Positions 6,425 through 14,286 are shown, numbered from the stretch's first letter. The stretch: 16,933 nt of DNA from JACDBD01 sp050743385 (GCA_050743385.1 JBOGFJ010000095.1:1-16933); one strand, 5' to 3'. A program made the numbers and translations. The notes: a model not told the origin generated them from the sequence alone.

Positions 6425-8511
6425 CTGGTCAGCCCGTCAGCAGCGAGTGTGAACGACGACCCGCCCGGTGAGGCGCGGGCGAAGCGGATCGGGCCGCGCA
6501 GAGACAGCCGCCCGAGATCGCGGTCGACCTGCTCGGGCGCCACCAGCTGAACGAGGAACTGCTCACCGTCGTCGCAGGTGATCTCGACGGTCCGCCCGTC
6601 GACGTCGACACTGATCTCGGCTCGGGCGGCTTCGGGGTCAAGCGCTCCACGCGTGAGCACGACCAGCGACACGTACACGGCCTCGCCCTCGACCGCATCG
6701 ACGCTCTCGAGGAACGGCGACGCCGAGTGGTGGCCGAACGCGTTCGCGCCCTCGAACCGGGCGACTCCTGCCCGACCAGGGCCGTGCAGCCCGGCGACGT
6801 AGCTGACCAGGCCCGACGCAGAGCGCACGAGTGCCCAGCCCTCACCCGTCTGAACACCGGGCGGCTCCGCGTCGGCGACCGCGTACCCGCCGTCTCGGAG
6901 GTGAGGCCGCTCGAACGTGGCGATGTGATGGACCCTGATCTGGCCGGCGCCCCTCGCGATCGTGACCGTCTCGACTCGTTCGCTCGCGTCGGGCTCCTGT
7001 GGAAGGAAGCACGATGCCGCGAACCGGTCGGCGACGGCGATCGCATGAATCCGAACCCGGCGCGAGACCGTGCCGTCGACGCGCACGAGCGACACCTGCG
7101 AGTCGACGTCGAACGGGTTCGCGGACTGCCCGGTGTCGGGTGCGGTGTGCGTCGAGTACGCGAGCTTGCGGTAATGAGCGTCGTCGCGCGGTGCGATGCT
7201 CCGCGCTCGCGTCAGGCCGAGCCGGCGGGCGGCGCGGCCCATCAATGCCTGGGCCCTGCCCCGGGGCGCCGCGGGGAGTGGGTAGTGATCGCTGCGATGG
7301 CTCGCCACCCGAACGATCCCGTCGGCACTGGTCCCGCTGGCCACGAAGCCGGCCTCGGGCATCGCGACGCAGAAGTCGCCCCGCTCGACGGGCGCGGGTT
7401 CCTCACGATCTGACCACACCGCGTGCGTGGGCGCGAGCAACAGGCCGAGGAACGCCTTGGAGGCCCAGTAGGGCGAGCCGTGGCCCGAGTAGTGCTGGAC
7501 CATGGGGAGGAACTCGCGGTGCCAGCCGAGGCTCGGGGTGCCGTCGTCACTGACGGCGCCGCGCTCGACGAAGTGACGCAGCATGCCGCTCGCGATCCGG
7601 CGGGTCTCGCCCGAGGACATCGGCGTTGCGCCACACAGGGCTCCGACCCAGAGAGGGGCGGCGACGGCGAAGCGGTAGATGAGCGACCGGCCGTGGTAGA
7701 CGGGCGCACCGTCGGCGGCGAAGAGGTGCCGGTAATCCTCGAGGTAGCGGTGCAGGCGGGCGCGGTAGGTCGCGGCCCGCCCGGGGTCGGTGTCGTCACC
7801 GTCGAAGCGGCACCACATCAGCAGGTGGAAGTGCAGCGCCCAGCCGACGTAGTAGTCGTACGACTGACGCAGGCCGTCGGAGTACCAGCCGTCGCCGCGG
7901 TACCAGCTGTCGACGGCGTCGAGCCCGCCGTCGATCTCGTCTTGGCGGTGAGGAGCTCCGACCGACTTGAGGAACGTGTTGACCACCACCGGGAACAGCA
8001 CCCAGTTGTTGCGAGGCACGGAAACCCCTTGCACGCGCCTCAGCCACTCCACGATCGCGGTCTGCGTCGACGGCGGGAGCACGTCCCACACCCACGGGCG
8101 GCTCTCCGCGAGTGCAAGTGCGACGAACGCTGCCTCGACGGTGGCCTGGCGAACCCGGTCGGCGGTCGGCCACGACTCCGGGCCGCGGCTGCTGGCGCCG
8201 GCTGCGAGTCCCGCCATGTACCACTCGGCGAGGTCACCGGGGGCATCGCCGTCCGCCCCTGCGATCCGGTAGGCCGCGAGCAGGAAGCTGCGGGCGAAGC
8301 CTTCCAGCCCGTCGCTGCGCCGCCCGTGCGAGGAACGGCGGTCGCCGGGTGGAAGCACGAAGGCGTGCCCCCCGCTGGCGTTCGCTCGCGCGCCGCGCAA
8401 CAGCGCGTCGGCAACCGCCTCCCAGTGGGCGCGGCCCCACCCGGTGTACGGCGACAGCAGCCGATCCTCGGCGGGCAGCATGCCGACACCCGGCAAGGAG
8501 TTCTGTCGCAC
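6421..8511 (-). CDS. DUF2264 family protein (predicted alpha/alpha-toroid, glycan-related)
   Basis: The product is 696 aa. The N-terminal ~400 residues carry the DUF2264 signature: LLSPYTGWGRAHWEAVADALL at 18-38, SDGLEGFARSFLLAAYRIAG at 66-85, PRNNWVLFPVVVNTFL at 166-181, and WYRGDGWYSDG at 203-213 followed by YDYYVGWALHFHLLMW at 218-233. The family is assigned to the six-hairpin glycosidase-like fold but its reaction is not established. The C-terminal ~300 residues look beta-rich and presumably form a sandwich domain. No signal peptide is visible, so a cytosolic site is likely. The start is GTG 8511, with ATG 8481 as an in-frame alternative that keeps the conserved region. It is the first gene of a two-gene minus-strand unit with a GT4 and is divergent from the AlkP-superfamily gene. 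Cutting or modifying a glycan is a guess from the fold and context. Confidence 0.85.
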   Translation of the reverse strand: MRQNSLPGVGMLPAEDRLLSPYTGWGRAHWEAVADALLRGARANASGGHAFVLPPGDRRSSHGRRSDGLEGFARSFLLAAYRIAGADGDAPGDLAEWYMAGLAAGASSRGPESWPTADRVRQATVEAAFVALALAESRPWVWDVLPPSTQTAIVEWLRRVQGVSVPRNNWVLFPVVVNTFLKSVGAPHRQDEIDGGLDAVDSWYRGDGWYSDGLRQSYDYYVGWALHFHLLMWCRFDGDDTDPGRAATYRARLHRYLEDYRHLFAADGAPVYHGRSLIYRFAVAAPLWVGALCGATPMSSGETRRIASGMLRHFVERGAVSDDGTPSLGWHREFLPMVQHYSGHGSPYWASKAFLGLLLAPTHAVWSDREEPAPVERGDFCVAMPEAGFVASGTSADGIVRVASHRSDHYPLPAAPRGRAQALMGRAARRLGLTRARSIAPRDDAHYRKLAYSTHTAPDTGQSANPFDVDSQVSLVRVDGTVSRRVRIHAIAVADRFAASCFLPQEPDASERVETVTIARGAGQIRVHHIATFERPHLRDGGYAVADAEPPGVQTGEGWALVRSASGLVSYVAGLHGPGRAGVARFEGANAFGHHSASPFLESVDAVEGEAVYVSLVVLTRGALDPEAARAEISVDVDGRTVEITCDDGEQFLVQLVAPEQVDRDLGRLSLRGPIRFARASPGGSSFTLAADGLTR

Positions 8512-8530
8512 GGCGCAGTAGTCTGCCGTG
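8509..8530. promoter_or_regulatory. Short inverted repeat in the divergent gap (possible operator)
   Basis: CACGGC-N10-GCCGTG is a perfect 6-bp inverted repeat centred between the divergent DUF2264 and AlkP-superfamily genes. The left arm includes the GTG start of DUF2264, and the TAGTCT box lies in the spacer. It is placed where a dimeric regulator could control both directions, but six GC-rich bases can match by chance. Confidence 0.25.
8519..8524 (+). promoter_or_regulatory. Putative -10 box (TAGTCT) for the AlkP/methyltransferase operon
   Basis: TAGTCT fits TANNNT and sits in the 57-bp divergent gap. A transcript starting about 7 nt downstream would have a leader of roughly 37 nt containing the SD at 8557-8562. 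No -35 is obvious, and the minus-strand gene has no equally good box in the gap. Confidence 0.35.
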
Positions 8531-8556
8531 TCCGCCGTCAGGGGCGCGTTGCTGCC

Positions 8557-8562
8557 GGGGAG
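8557..8562 (+). promoter_or_regulatory. Shine-Dalgarno site deciding the AlkP-superfamily start
   Basis: GGGGAG directly abuts ATG 8563 (zero spacing) but lies 6 nt before GTG 8569, a normal distance. It therefore favours GTG 8569 as the start; the two choices differ by only two residues. Confidence 0.55.
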
Positions 8563-8568
8563 ATGCGC

Positions 8569-10212
8569 GTGGCTCGGGTCGTCGCCATTGGTCTCGACGC
8601 CGCCGACTGGCAGCTGCTCGAGTCGAGGATCGGCCGCGGCGACCTCCCCAACCTCGCTCGCCTGCAGGCGGGCGGTGCCCGCTGCGTGCTCCGCAACGAC
8701 GCCTTGTACCGAACCTCGCTGGTCTGGGAGGCGTTCCTCACGGGCCGCGTCGACGCGGCGAGCGAGTTCAGCGCCGCGCTGGCGTTCGACCCTGCCGACT
8801 ACGCGTCATTCAAGGTCGGTGCCCGCACGGATCCGACGTTCTTCGCCCGCTCGCCGGGCCTGCGGTCCGTCGTCCTCGACGCGCCGTACCTGTCGCTTGC
8901 CGGCGCGGGGGACGCCGACGTGCGGGTCTGCTCGTGGGGCGAGCACGTCCGCTCCTACCCCAGGGCCGCACACCCGGCCGGGCTCCTCTCCGAGATCGAC
9001 GCCACCTTCGGTCCCCACCCGGCACTCGGGCTCGACCACCGCCACGCCTGGTACCGGCCCACCCATCTCGACGAGCTCGCGGGCGCTCTCGCCGCCGGCG
9101 CCCGTCGCCGCGCCGAAGTGAGCGGTTGGCTGGCCCGCCGCTTCCCGAACCACGACCTGCTCATGACGGTGCTCTCGGAGACCCACTCGGCGGTCGAGTC
9201 CCTCGGACTGCGCCTCGCCGACGACCACCCGCTGGCCCTGGTCCCTACCGCCGACCAGGCGCACGCTCGCTTCAACGAGGTGTACCGCGCGGTCGACGAC
9301 TCCGTCGGCCGGATCGTGGCGGACCAGGACGACGAGACCTTCGTGGTCGTGTTCTCCCTGCACGGCGCCAAGCCGAACGACGGTGACCTCCCGTCGACGG
9401 TGCTGTTGCCGGAGCTGCTCCACCGGTTGCACTTCGGTCGGCCGCACCTGCGCCAGCCGGACGCGGCGGCATGGGTGCGTGAGGGCCACCCTCCGGTGGT
9501 GCCCGACACTGACGCCGCGTGGTCGACATACATGCGCGCCCAGCTGCCGCGTGATCGCCGCCGACTGATTGCCGACGTCGCGGCGCGAGTCCGCGGTCGC
9601 GTCGTGCCCGGAAGCCGCCGTGCGCGCGTCCGCGGCGAGGACCGCCGGTCGCCCGACGAGATCGGCGTGCCCCGCTGGCGCGTCAACGATCAAGTGGCCT
9701 GCTGGTACCGACACTCGTGGTCGCGCATGCGCGCGTTCGCGCTCCCGACGTTCGGCGACGGCCGCGTCCGGCTCAACGTGGCGGGCCGGGAGCGCGACGG
9801 GATCGTCGCCGCGGACGACTACGAGCGGGTGTGCGACCAGGTGGAGAGCTGGTTGCGGGCATGCCGCGACCCCCGTTCCGGGTGTCCGGCCGTGGCGCGG
9901 GTCACCCGACCACGCGCCGGCGATCCCCTCGCGCCCGGTTCCGACGCCGACCTGGTGGTGGAGTGGGCCGAGGCCGTCGACGCGCTGGACCATCCCGAGG
10001 TCGGCGTCGTCGGGCCGTACCCGTACCGCCGGAGCGCCTCGCACAGTCCGCTGGGCTTCATGCTCGCCACCGGGCCCGGCGTGGTGGGAGGCGACTACGG
10101 CGAACGCCCCGCCCACGACCTCGCGCCGACGATCCTCGCGCTGCTCGGGCGGGGGGTTCCGGCGGGGGTGGAGGGTGAGCCGATCCTGCCGCCCGTTCGC
10201 GCCGCGAGGTGA
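8569..10212 (+). CDS. Alkaline-phosphatase-superfamily protein (type I phosphodiesterase-like)
   Basis: The product is 547 aa. It opens with the metal-site strand VVAIGLDAADW at 4-14 (Asp10 as ligand) and continues with DLPNLARLQAGG at 25-36. TSLVWEAFLTG at 49-59 places Thr49 at the spacing expected of the nucleophile before the TG turn. Near the end, SHSPLGFMLATGPGV (His492) and HDLAPTILALLG match the last metal ligand and C-terminal helix of the type I phosphodiesterase group. Two positions deviate: SLHG at 263-266 where the family usually has S-D-H-G, and ETHSAVES at 204-211 where a second GH-type His would be expected. No signal peptide or membrane segment is visible, so it should be cytosolic. 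It heads a four-gene coupled operon with methyltransferases and a membrane protein. Substrate unknown; a phosphodiester, phosphonate or sulfate ester is possible, or activity may be altered. Confidence 0.82.
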   Translation: MARVVAIGLDAADWQLLESRIGRGDLPNLARLQAGGARCVLRNDALYRTSLVWEAFLTGRVDAASEFSAALAFDPADYASFKVGARTDPTFFARSPGLRSVVLDAPYLSLAGAGDADVRVCSWGEHVRSYPRAAHPAGLLSEIDATFGPHPALGLDHRHAWYRPTHLDELAGALAAGARRRAEVSGWLARRFPNHDLLMTVLSETHSAVESLGLRLADDHPLALVPTADQAHARFNEVYRAVDDSVGRIVADQDDETFVVVFSLHGAKPNDGDLPSTVLLPELLHRLHFGRPHLRQPDAAAWVREGHPPVVPDTDAAWSTYMRAQLPRDRRRLIADVAARVRGRVVPGSRRARVRGEDRRSPDEIGVPRWRVNDQVACWYRHSWSRMRAFALPTFGDGRVRLNVAGRERDGIVAADDYERVCDQVESWLRACRDPRSGCPAVARVTRPRAGDPLAPGSDADLVVEWAEAVDALDHPEVGVVGPYPYRRSASHSPLGFMLATGPGVVGGDYGERPAHDLAPTILALLGRGVPAGVEGEPILPPVRAAR

Positions 10213-11009
10213 TGGCGCCCGCAGCGACGGTGAGGAATCTCGCCCGGAACGCCCTCCGGCCCGGCTACCTCCGCGTGATGGCCTCGAAGATTGTGGGCAG
10301 GATCAGCGACCGGCCTCATGCGGCGCGCGAACGCGAGGCGATCGCGTGGGCGGCAGGCCGTGCCCACACCGCCGACGAGGTGGGGCGGGCGATCGACCCC
10401 GAGGTATGGAACGAGGCGCAGGAGTTCGGTGCCCGCCTCGACGAAGCCGGTCGCCGACAGCTCGCGGCTCTCGAGGAGGATCCCCGCCAGGGTGGTGCAC
10501 ACGCGGCGCTGCTCTACTTCCTCGTGCGCATCACCGAGGTCGAGACAGCCGTGGAGACGGGTGTCGCGCTCGGGTACTCGACCGCCGCCATCCTCGGCGC
10601 GATGTGCGCGAACGGGCGTGGGCACCTCTACTCGAGCGATTTTCCCGCCTTCCGGCACCGCGATCCCGAGCGCCACATCGGCTGCCTCGTCGATGACAAC
10701 CTGCGCGACCGTTGGACCCTCGACCTGCGGGGCGACCGCAAGGCTCTCGAGCGGATCGGGCAGCTGGTCGACAAAATCGACCTGTTCCACTACGACTCCG
10801 ACAAGACCTACCGGGCGCGGGAACGGGCCGTCCGGCGGGTCGAGCCGCTGCTTGCACCCGACGCGGTCATGATGATGGACGACATCCAGGACAATCTGTT
10901 CTTCCGCGAACACGTCGAGACTCGCGGCGCCGACTGCGAGGTCGTCGAGTACGAGGGGAAGTACCTCGGGATCGTCGGGGTCTCGCTGCCCCGGAAGGAA
11001 GCGGGTTGA
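10212..11009 (+). CDS. Class I SAM-dependent methyltransferase (Methyltransf_24 / CmcI-like)
   Basis: The product is 265 aa. An N-terminal helical stretch of ~100 residues precedes the Rossmann-type domain. ETGVALGYSTAAIL at 115-128 is motif I (SAM binding), HLYSSDFP at 138-145 ends in the acidic residue of motif II, LFHYDSDKTY at 191-200 is the characteristic 'Asp-x-Asp/His-xx-Tyr' element, and MMMDDIQDN at 220-228 is the DD element of Methyltransf_24, CmcI-like and sugar O-methyltransferase relatives. In a glycan locus the likely job is O-methylation of a sugar. The start is ATG 10212, sharing one base with the previous TGA (TGATG); GTG 10209 is possible. The end overlaps the next gene as TTGA. 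Confidence 0.85.
   Translation: MAPAATVRNLARNALRPGYLRVMASKIVGRISDRPHAAREREAIAWAAGRAHTADEVGRAIDPEVWNEAQEFGARLDEAGRRQLAALEEDPRQGGAHAALLYFLVRITEVETAVETGVALGYSTAAILGAMCANGRGHLYSSDFPAFRHRDPERHIGCLVDDNLRDRWTLDLRGDRKALERIGQLVDKIDLFHYDSDKTYRARERAVRRVEPLLAPDAVMMMDDIQDNLFFREHVETRGADCEVVEYEGKYLGIVGVSLPRKEAG
10995..10999 (+). promoter_or_regulatory. Shine-Dalgarno site supporting a TTG start at 11006
   Basis: AAGGA lies 6 nt before TTG 11006 inside the end of the upstream methyltransferase gene. With the TTGA overlap it makes the rare TTG start more credible than TTG 11036, which has no such site. Confidence 0.5.
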
Positions 11010-12217
11010 CCGGGAAGGGGCGCGGCAGGCGCGGCTTGTCGTCGGCGCGCGACTGGGCCCTGCGACACCCCGTGGTCCTCACGCTGATCGCGGCGGTGGC
11101 CATCCGGTTGGCTGCGGCCGTGTTCATCTCCACCGTCATCGGTCTCGACCAAGACGTGTTCTCCGACGTCGAGACTTACGATCGGCTCGCCGCAGAGCGT
11201 GCCGACGGTCGATACCACGACTGGGGACCCAGGAGCGAGCTCCTCTACGACCGCTTCGCGACCTACGTGCTCCCTCTGTCGATCCTGTACCGCGCGTTCG
11301 GCACGCACCTCTTCTTCGGTCAGCTCCTCGCCGCGCTCGCCGGGGCGGTTACGGCTGCGCTGACCTGTCGACTGCTGCTCATGGTCACCGCCCCGCGGTG
11401 GGCGCTGTTCGGTGGTGCGATCGTCGCGTTCCTACCCTCGCAGGTGGTGTGGTCTTCGACCGTGTTCCGAGACAGCTTCATCTGGATGGTGACCGCGGCG
11501 ATGGCGCTCGCGTGCGCGGTCGCGGCGCGGGCGCGTGGCTGGAAGCTCGCCGGTCTCGCGGGAGCACTCGCGATGCTCGCGTTCCTCCTGGGCCACTTGC
11601 GATGGTCGACGATGATCGTGGCCTGCTGGGCGCTCATGGTTGCGGCTGTCTTCAGCCTGAGGACGGATCGGCTGGCTCGGATCGCCGGCGCGGCGGTGAT
11701 CGCCCTGCTCGTGCCGTGGTACGTGGGAGCGGGACCGGCGGGTCTCGAGTACGTGGCGGACTCGTCTCCCACCGAGATCCGGGTCGAGCGGACGGCGGGC
11801 GCCGATTCCGCCATCATCGGAGCAACGAGCGGCGACCTCGCGCACTTCCCCCGAGGCTTGTCGGTCGTCCTGCTCGAGCCGTTCCCGGGTACGAGCTTCA
11901 CCGGGGGTTCGGTGCGTCTGGCTCAGCTCGAGCTCGTCTTCTGGTACCCACTGATGCTCGTCGCGCTCGTCGGCATCCCCGAGGCCTTTCGGCGTCGGCG
12001 TCTCCTTGCCTTCAGCATCGTCACCGGGGGAACGCTCGTGGTCGTGTACGCCCTCTCCGAGGGGAACTTCGGAACCGCGTTCCGCCACCGAGGGGAGCTC
12101 GTGCCGCCGACCGCGGTCCTGGCGGCGCTCGGAGCCCCGACGCTCGTCAGGGTGTGGCGCCCGCGCCGTGAGAGAACCGCCGGCGGATCAGCGCCGGTGG
12201 TCGTCGCCCCCAGATGA
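11006..12217 (+). CDS. Polytopic membrane protein, probable GT-C glycosyltransferase
   Basis: The product is 403 aa with a basic N-terminus and about ten hydrophobic segments, for example near residues 22-45, 85-100, 107-130, 137-155, 160-178 and 185-205. The first external loop after segment 1 is acidic (DQDVFSDVETYDRLAAE), the position of the catalytic Asp loop in GT-C enzymes such as the GT39/PMT-like group that use polyprenyl-phosphate sugars. The phrase VFRDSFIW and a late GTAFRHRGE resemble uncharacterised GT39-like or polymerase-like proteins of polysaccharide loci. It might instead be a Wzy-type polymerase, but that class usually has a larger periplasmic loop. It is coupled upstream by TTGA and downstream by ATGA, lying between two methyltransferases. 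Confidence 0.65.
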   Translation: MTGKGRGRRGLSSARDWALRHPVVLTLIAAVAIRLAAAVFISTVIGLDQDVFSDVETYDRLAAERADGRYHDWGPRSELLYDRFATYVLPLSILYRAFGTHLFFGQLLAALAGAVTAALTCRLLLMVTAPRWALFGGAIVAFLPSQVVWSSTVFRDSFIWMVTAAMALACAVAARARGWKLAGLAGALAMLAFLLGHLRWSTMIVACWALMVAAVFSLRTDRLARIAGAAVIALLVPWYVGAGPAGLEYVADSSPTEIRVERTAGADSAIIGATSGDLAHFPRGLSVVLLEPFPGTSFTGGSVRLAQLELVFWYPLMLVALVGIPEAFRRRRLLAFSIVTGGTLVVVYALSEGNFGTAFRHRGELVPPTAVLAALGAPTLVRVWRPRRERTAGGSAPVVVAPR

Positions 12218-13077
12218 CCCTGGCGACCGAGGCCCGCTGGCGGGGCAAGATCCTGGCCAAGATCGTGTTGTCGCGGCTCCCGGTGCCGTATCGAGCGTGG
12301 AGGCGGATCGGGATCTTCCGTCACGGCCACATGCGGTCGGGTGACTACGCGATCGAGGTCTTCGAGCAGGCCGCCGAGCGAGCCGGTCTCGGCGACGTGC
12401 GGGGGCTGCGGCTCTTGGAGCTCGGTCCGGGCGACTCGCTGTTCAGCGCGCTGCTCACGCGCGCCGCCGGTGCCGCCAGCTCGGTGCACGTCGATGTCGG
12501 CGAGCACGCCGACCGCGATCTCGCGCACTACCGGGAGTTCGCCCGCCTGCTGGAAGAGCGAGGGTACGACCCGATCCACCTGTGCGGGCTCGGCACCCTC
12601 GAGGAGGTCCTCGAGCACTGCGATGCTCGGTACCTCACGCGGGGGCTCGATTCGCTCCGGGCTCTGCCGTCGGGCTCGATCGACTTCACCTGGTCGCAGT
12701 CGACGATCGAGCACATCCGGGCGGGCGATCTCATGGAGACGGCTCGCGAGCTCCGACGAGTGATGTCGGACGACGCCACGGCCGTACACCTCATCGACCT
12801 CCGCGATCATCTCGCCGACGGCCTCAACCATCTCCGGGTGGCTCGCCGGTTGTGGGAATCGGACTTCATGGCGAAGTCGGGCTTCTACACCAATCGGATG
12901 CGGTTCTCGGCGCTCTGTGAGCTCTTCGAACGGGCGGGTTTCCGCTGCGAGGTTGCCCACGTCACCCACTGGGGCGTATTGCCGACGCCTCGTCGTGCCA
13001 TGGTCGAGGAGTTCCGCGTTCTCCCGGAGCGGGAGCTACTCACCCGCACGTTCGTGCTGCGCCTCAGGCCCGCGTGA
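12214..13077 (+). CDS. Class I SAM-dependent methyltransferase (Methyltransf_11-like)
   Basis: The product is 287 aa. LRLLELGPGDSLFSALL at 65-81 is SAM-binding motif I, VHVDVGE at 91-97 is motif II, and SIDFTWSQSTIEHI at 155-168 is the 'S-x-x-x-EH' element of Methyltransf_11, with the post-motif helix ELRRVMSDD at 179-187. A ~55-residue basic N-terminal extension and a C-terminal helix plus strand (MRFSALCELFERAGF, then EVAHVTHW) complete it. The substrate is probably a sugar or lipid-linked oligosaccharide, judging only from context. ATG 12214 overlaps the TGA of the membrane-protein gene. Its last 42 bp overlap the end of the convergent GT4 gene. It is the last gene of the four-gene operon. 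Confidence 0.85.
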   Translation: MTLATEARWRGKILAKIVLSRLPVPYRAWRRIGIFRHGHMRSGDYAIEVFEQAAERAGLGDVRGLRLLELGPGDSLFSALLTRAAGAASSVHVDVGEHADRDLAHYREFARLLEERGYDPIHLCGLGTLEEVLEHCDARYLTRGLDSLRALPSGSIDFTWSQSTIEHIRAGDLMETARELRRVMSDDATAVHLIDLRDHLADGLNHLRVARRLWESDFMAKSGFYTNRMRFSALCELFERAGFRCEVAHVTHWGVLPTPRRAMVEEFRVLPERELLTRTFVLRLRPA

Positions 13078-14250
13078 TCGCGCCGTCGGTTGCGGTGAGT
13101 CGCCGGCGCACCCATAGAGGGCCTCGAGCCGGGGGATCGTCTCCCCGAGCGAGAACTCGTGGGTCGTGCGGCGCCCCGCCGCCGCGAGCTGCGCGTGCAG
13201 CGCGCCGTCACCGAGGAGCTCGCCGACGGCGGATGCAGCCGCGTCGGGCGCGTCGGCCGGCACGAGCAGGCCGTTGGCGCGGTCGCGGACGATCTCGCGG
13301 TTGCCGTCGACGGCGGACGCCACCACCGGCACGCCGCTGGCCATCGCCTGCGGGATGACGAGCGGCGCCCCCTCCCAGCGCGAGGTCAGCAGGAACACGT
13401 CGAGCGCCGGGAGCAACGCGGGCACGTCGTCTCGAAGTCCGGTGGTCACGAGCCGGTCAGCGAGCCCGAGGCTAGCTGCGGCCTTCTCCGTCTCCGCCCG
13501 CAGTGGCCCGTCGCCGACCATCACGAACGAGATGTCGGCGCGCTGGCGCGCGAGCAGCGCCGCGGCTCGTATCCACGTGACCGGATCCTTCTGCTCGGTG
13601 AATCGCCCGACGGTTCCAACCACCCGGGAGTCGACGGGCAGTTGCAGGCGCCGGCGAGCCTCGTCACGCTCGCCGGCGTGCGCGTCGTACGGCGCAAGGT
13701 CGTTGACCTCGCGGATCGTGACGTACTGCTCGGGCGAGCCGATGCCGGCGGCCAGGCCCTTGTCACGGTCGGACTCGGACACGGTGACGATGTGATCGCA
13801 CCAGAGAGCGGCGCGCCGCTCGAGACGTACGTACGCAGCCCGCAGCAACCTGGGCATGTGGTCGTGGAAGCTCCAACCGTGGACCGTGTGCACGATCATG
13901 GGAACCCGCTCGCGGCGGGCGGCCCAGCGACTGAGGAAGCCCGCCTTGCTGCTGTGGGTGTGCACCACGTCGAACGCATGCTCGCGGAACAGCCGCCTGA
14001 GCGCGTACGCGGCGCGTCGATCTCTTGCCGGCGCGACCTGGCGCACGAGGGTGGGGATGACGACCGTCGGTACTCCGAGGTCGACGGCACGCGGGCGTAG
14101 GTCACCCTCCGCACCGGTCTGCCGCCCGGCCGCCAACGTGCTGGCAAAACGGCGGCGGTCGACGTGGGCGCACGCGAGCAGGGCCGCTTCCTGCGCGCCG
14201 CCAACGATCAGCCTGGTGATGACGTGGCACACGCGCAGCCTGCGGGTCAC
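13036..14250 (-). CDS. Glycosyltransferase family 4 (E-x7-Q variant)
   Basis: The product is 404 aa. RVCHVITRLIVGGAQEAAL at 6-24 is the N-terminal Gly loop, VVHTHSSKAGFLSRWAA at 95-111 and IVHTVHGWSFHD at 119-130 are typical of GT4 enzymes of capsule and exopolysaccharide loci, and VGTVGRFTEQKDP at 211-223 begins the donor domain. In the donor-site helix WEGAPLVIPQAMASGVPVV (292-310) the first acid Glu293 is kept, but the second of the E-x7-E pair is Gln301. The start GTG 14250 has no SD and follows a TACGCT box by 8 nt, suggesting a leaderless message. The C-terminal ~25 residues are hydrophilic and non-conserved and overlap the methyltransferase gene on the other strand. It is a single-gene unit, divergent from the wecA-like gene. 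Confidence 0.9.
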   Translation of the reverse strand: MTRRLRVCHVITRLIVGGAQEAALLACAHVDRRRFASTLAAGRQTGAEGDLRPRAVDLGVPTVVIPTLVRQVAPARDRRAAYALRRLFREHAFDVVHTHSSKAGFLSRWAARRERVPMIVHTVHGWSFHDHMPRLLRAAYVRLERRAALWCDHIVTVSESDRDKGLAAGIGSPEQYVTIREVNDLAPYDAHAGERDEARRRLQLPVDSRVVGTVGRFTEQKDPVTWIRAAALLARQRADISFVMVGDGPLRAETEKAAASLGLADRLVTTGLRDDVPALLPALDVFLLTSRWEGAPLVIPQAMASGVPVVASAVDGNREIVRDRANGLLVPADAPDAAASAVGELLGDGALHAQLAAAGRRTTHEFSLGETIPRLEALYGCAGDSPQPTARSRGPEAQHERAGE

Positions 14251-14258
14251 GGCGCATC

Positions 14259-14264
14259 AGCGTA
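14259..14264 (-). promoter_or_regulatory. Putative -10 box (TACGCT, minus strand) of a leaderless promoter
   Basis: Read on the minus strand, TACGCT ends 8 nt before the GTG start at 14250, in a 96-bp divergent gap. There is no SD before that GTG. The -35 region is not recognisable. Confidence 0.35.
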
Positions 14265-14286
14265 GGAGATCGATTCGACGACCCGA

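Noticed and set aside
5237..6550. A 437-codon plus-strand open frame
   Set aside because: Antisense to the canonical GT4 gene with intact motifs; low-complexity Arg/Gly/Asp composition and no recognisable domain.
7423..8568. A 380-codon in-frame extension upstream of the AlkP-superfamily gene
   Set aside because: It is antisense to the DUF2264 gene, has no motif, and the conserved AlkP strand begins right after GTG 8569, which has a well-spaced SD.
13132..13146. GGGGA-TCGTC-TCCCC hairpin near the convergent border
   Set aside because: It lies inside the GT4 coding region with no T-run on either strand; probably incidental to GC-rich coding sequence.
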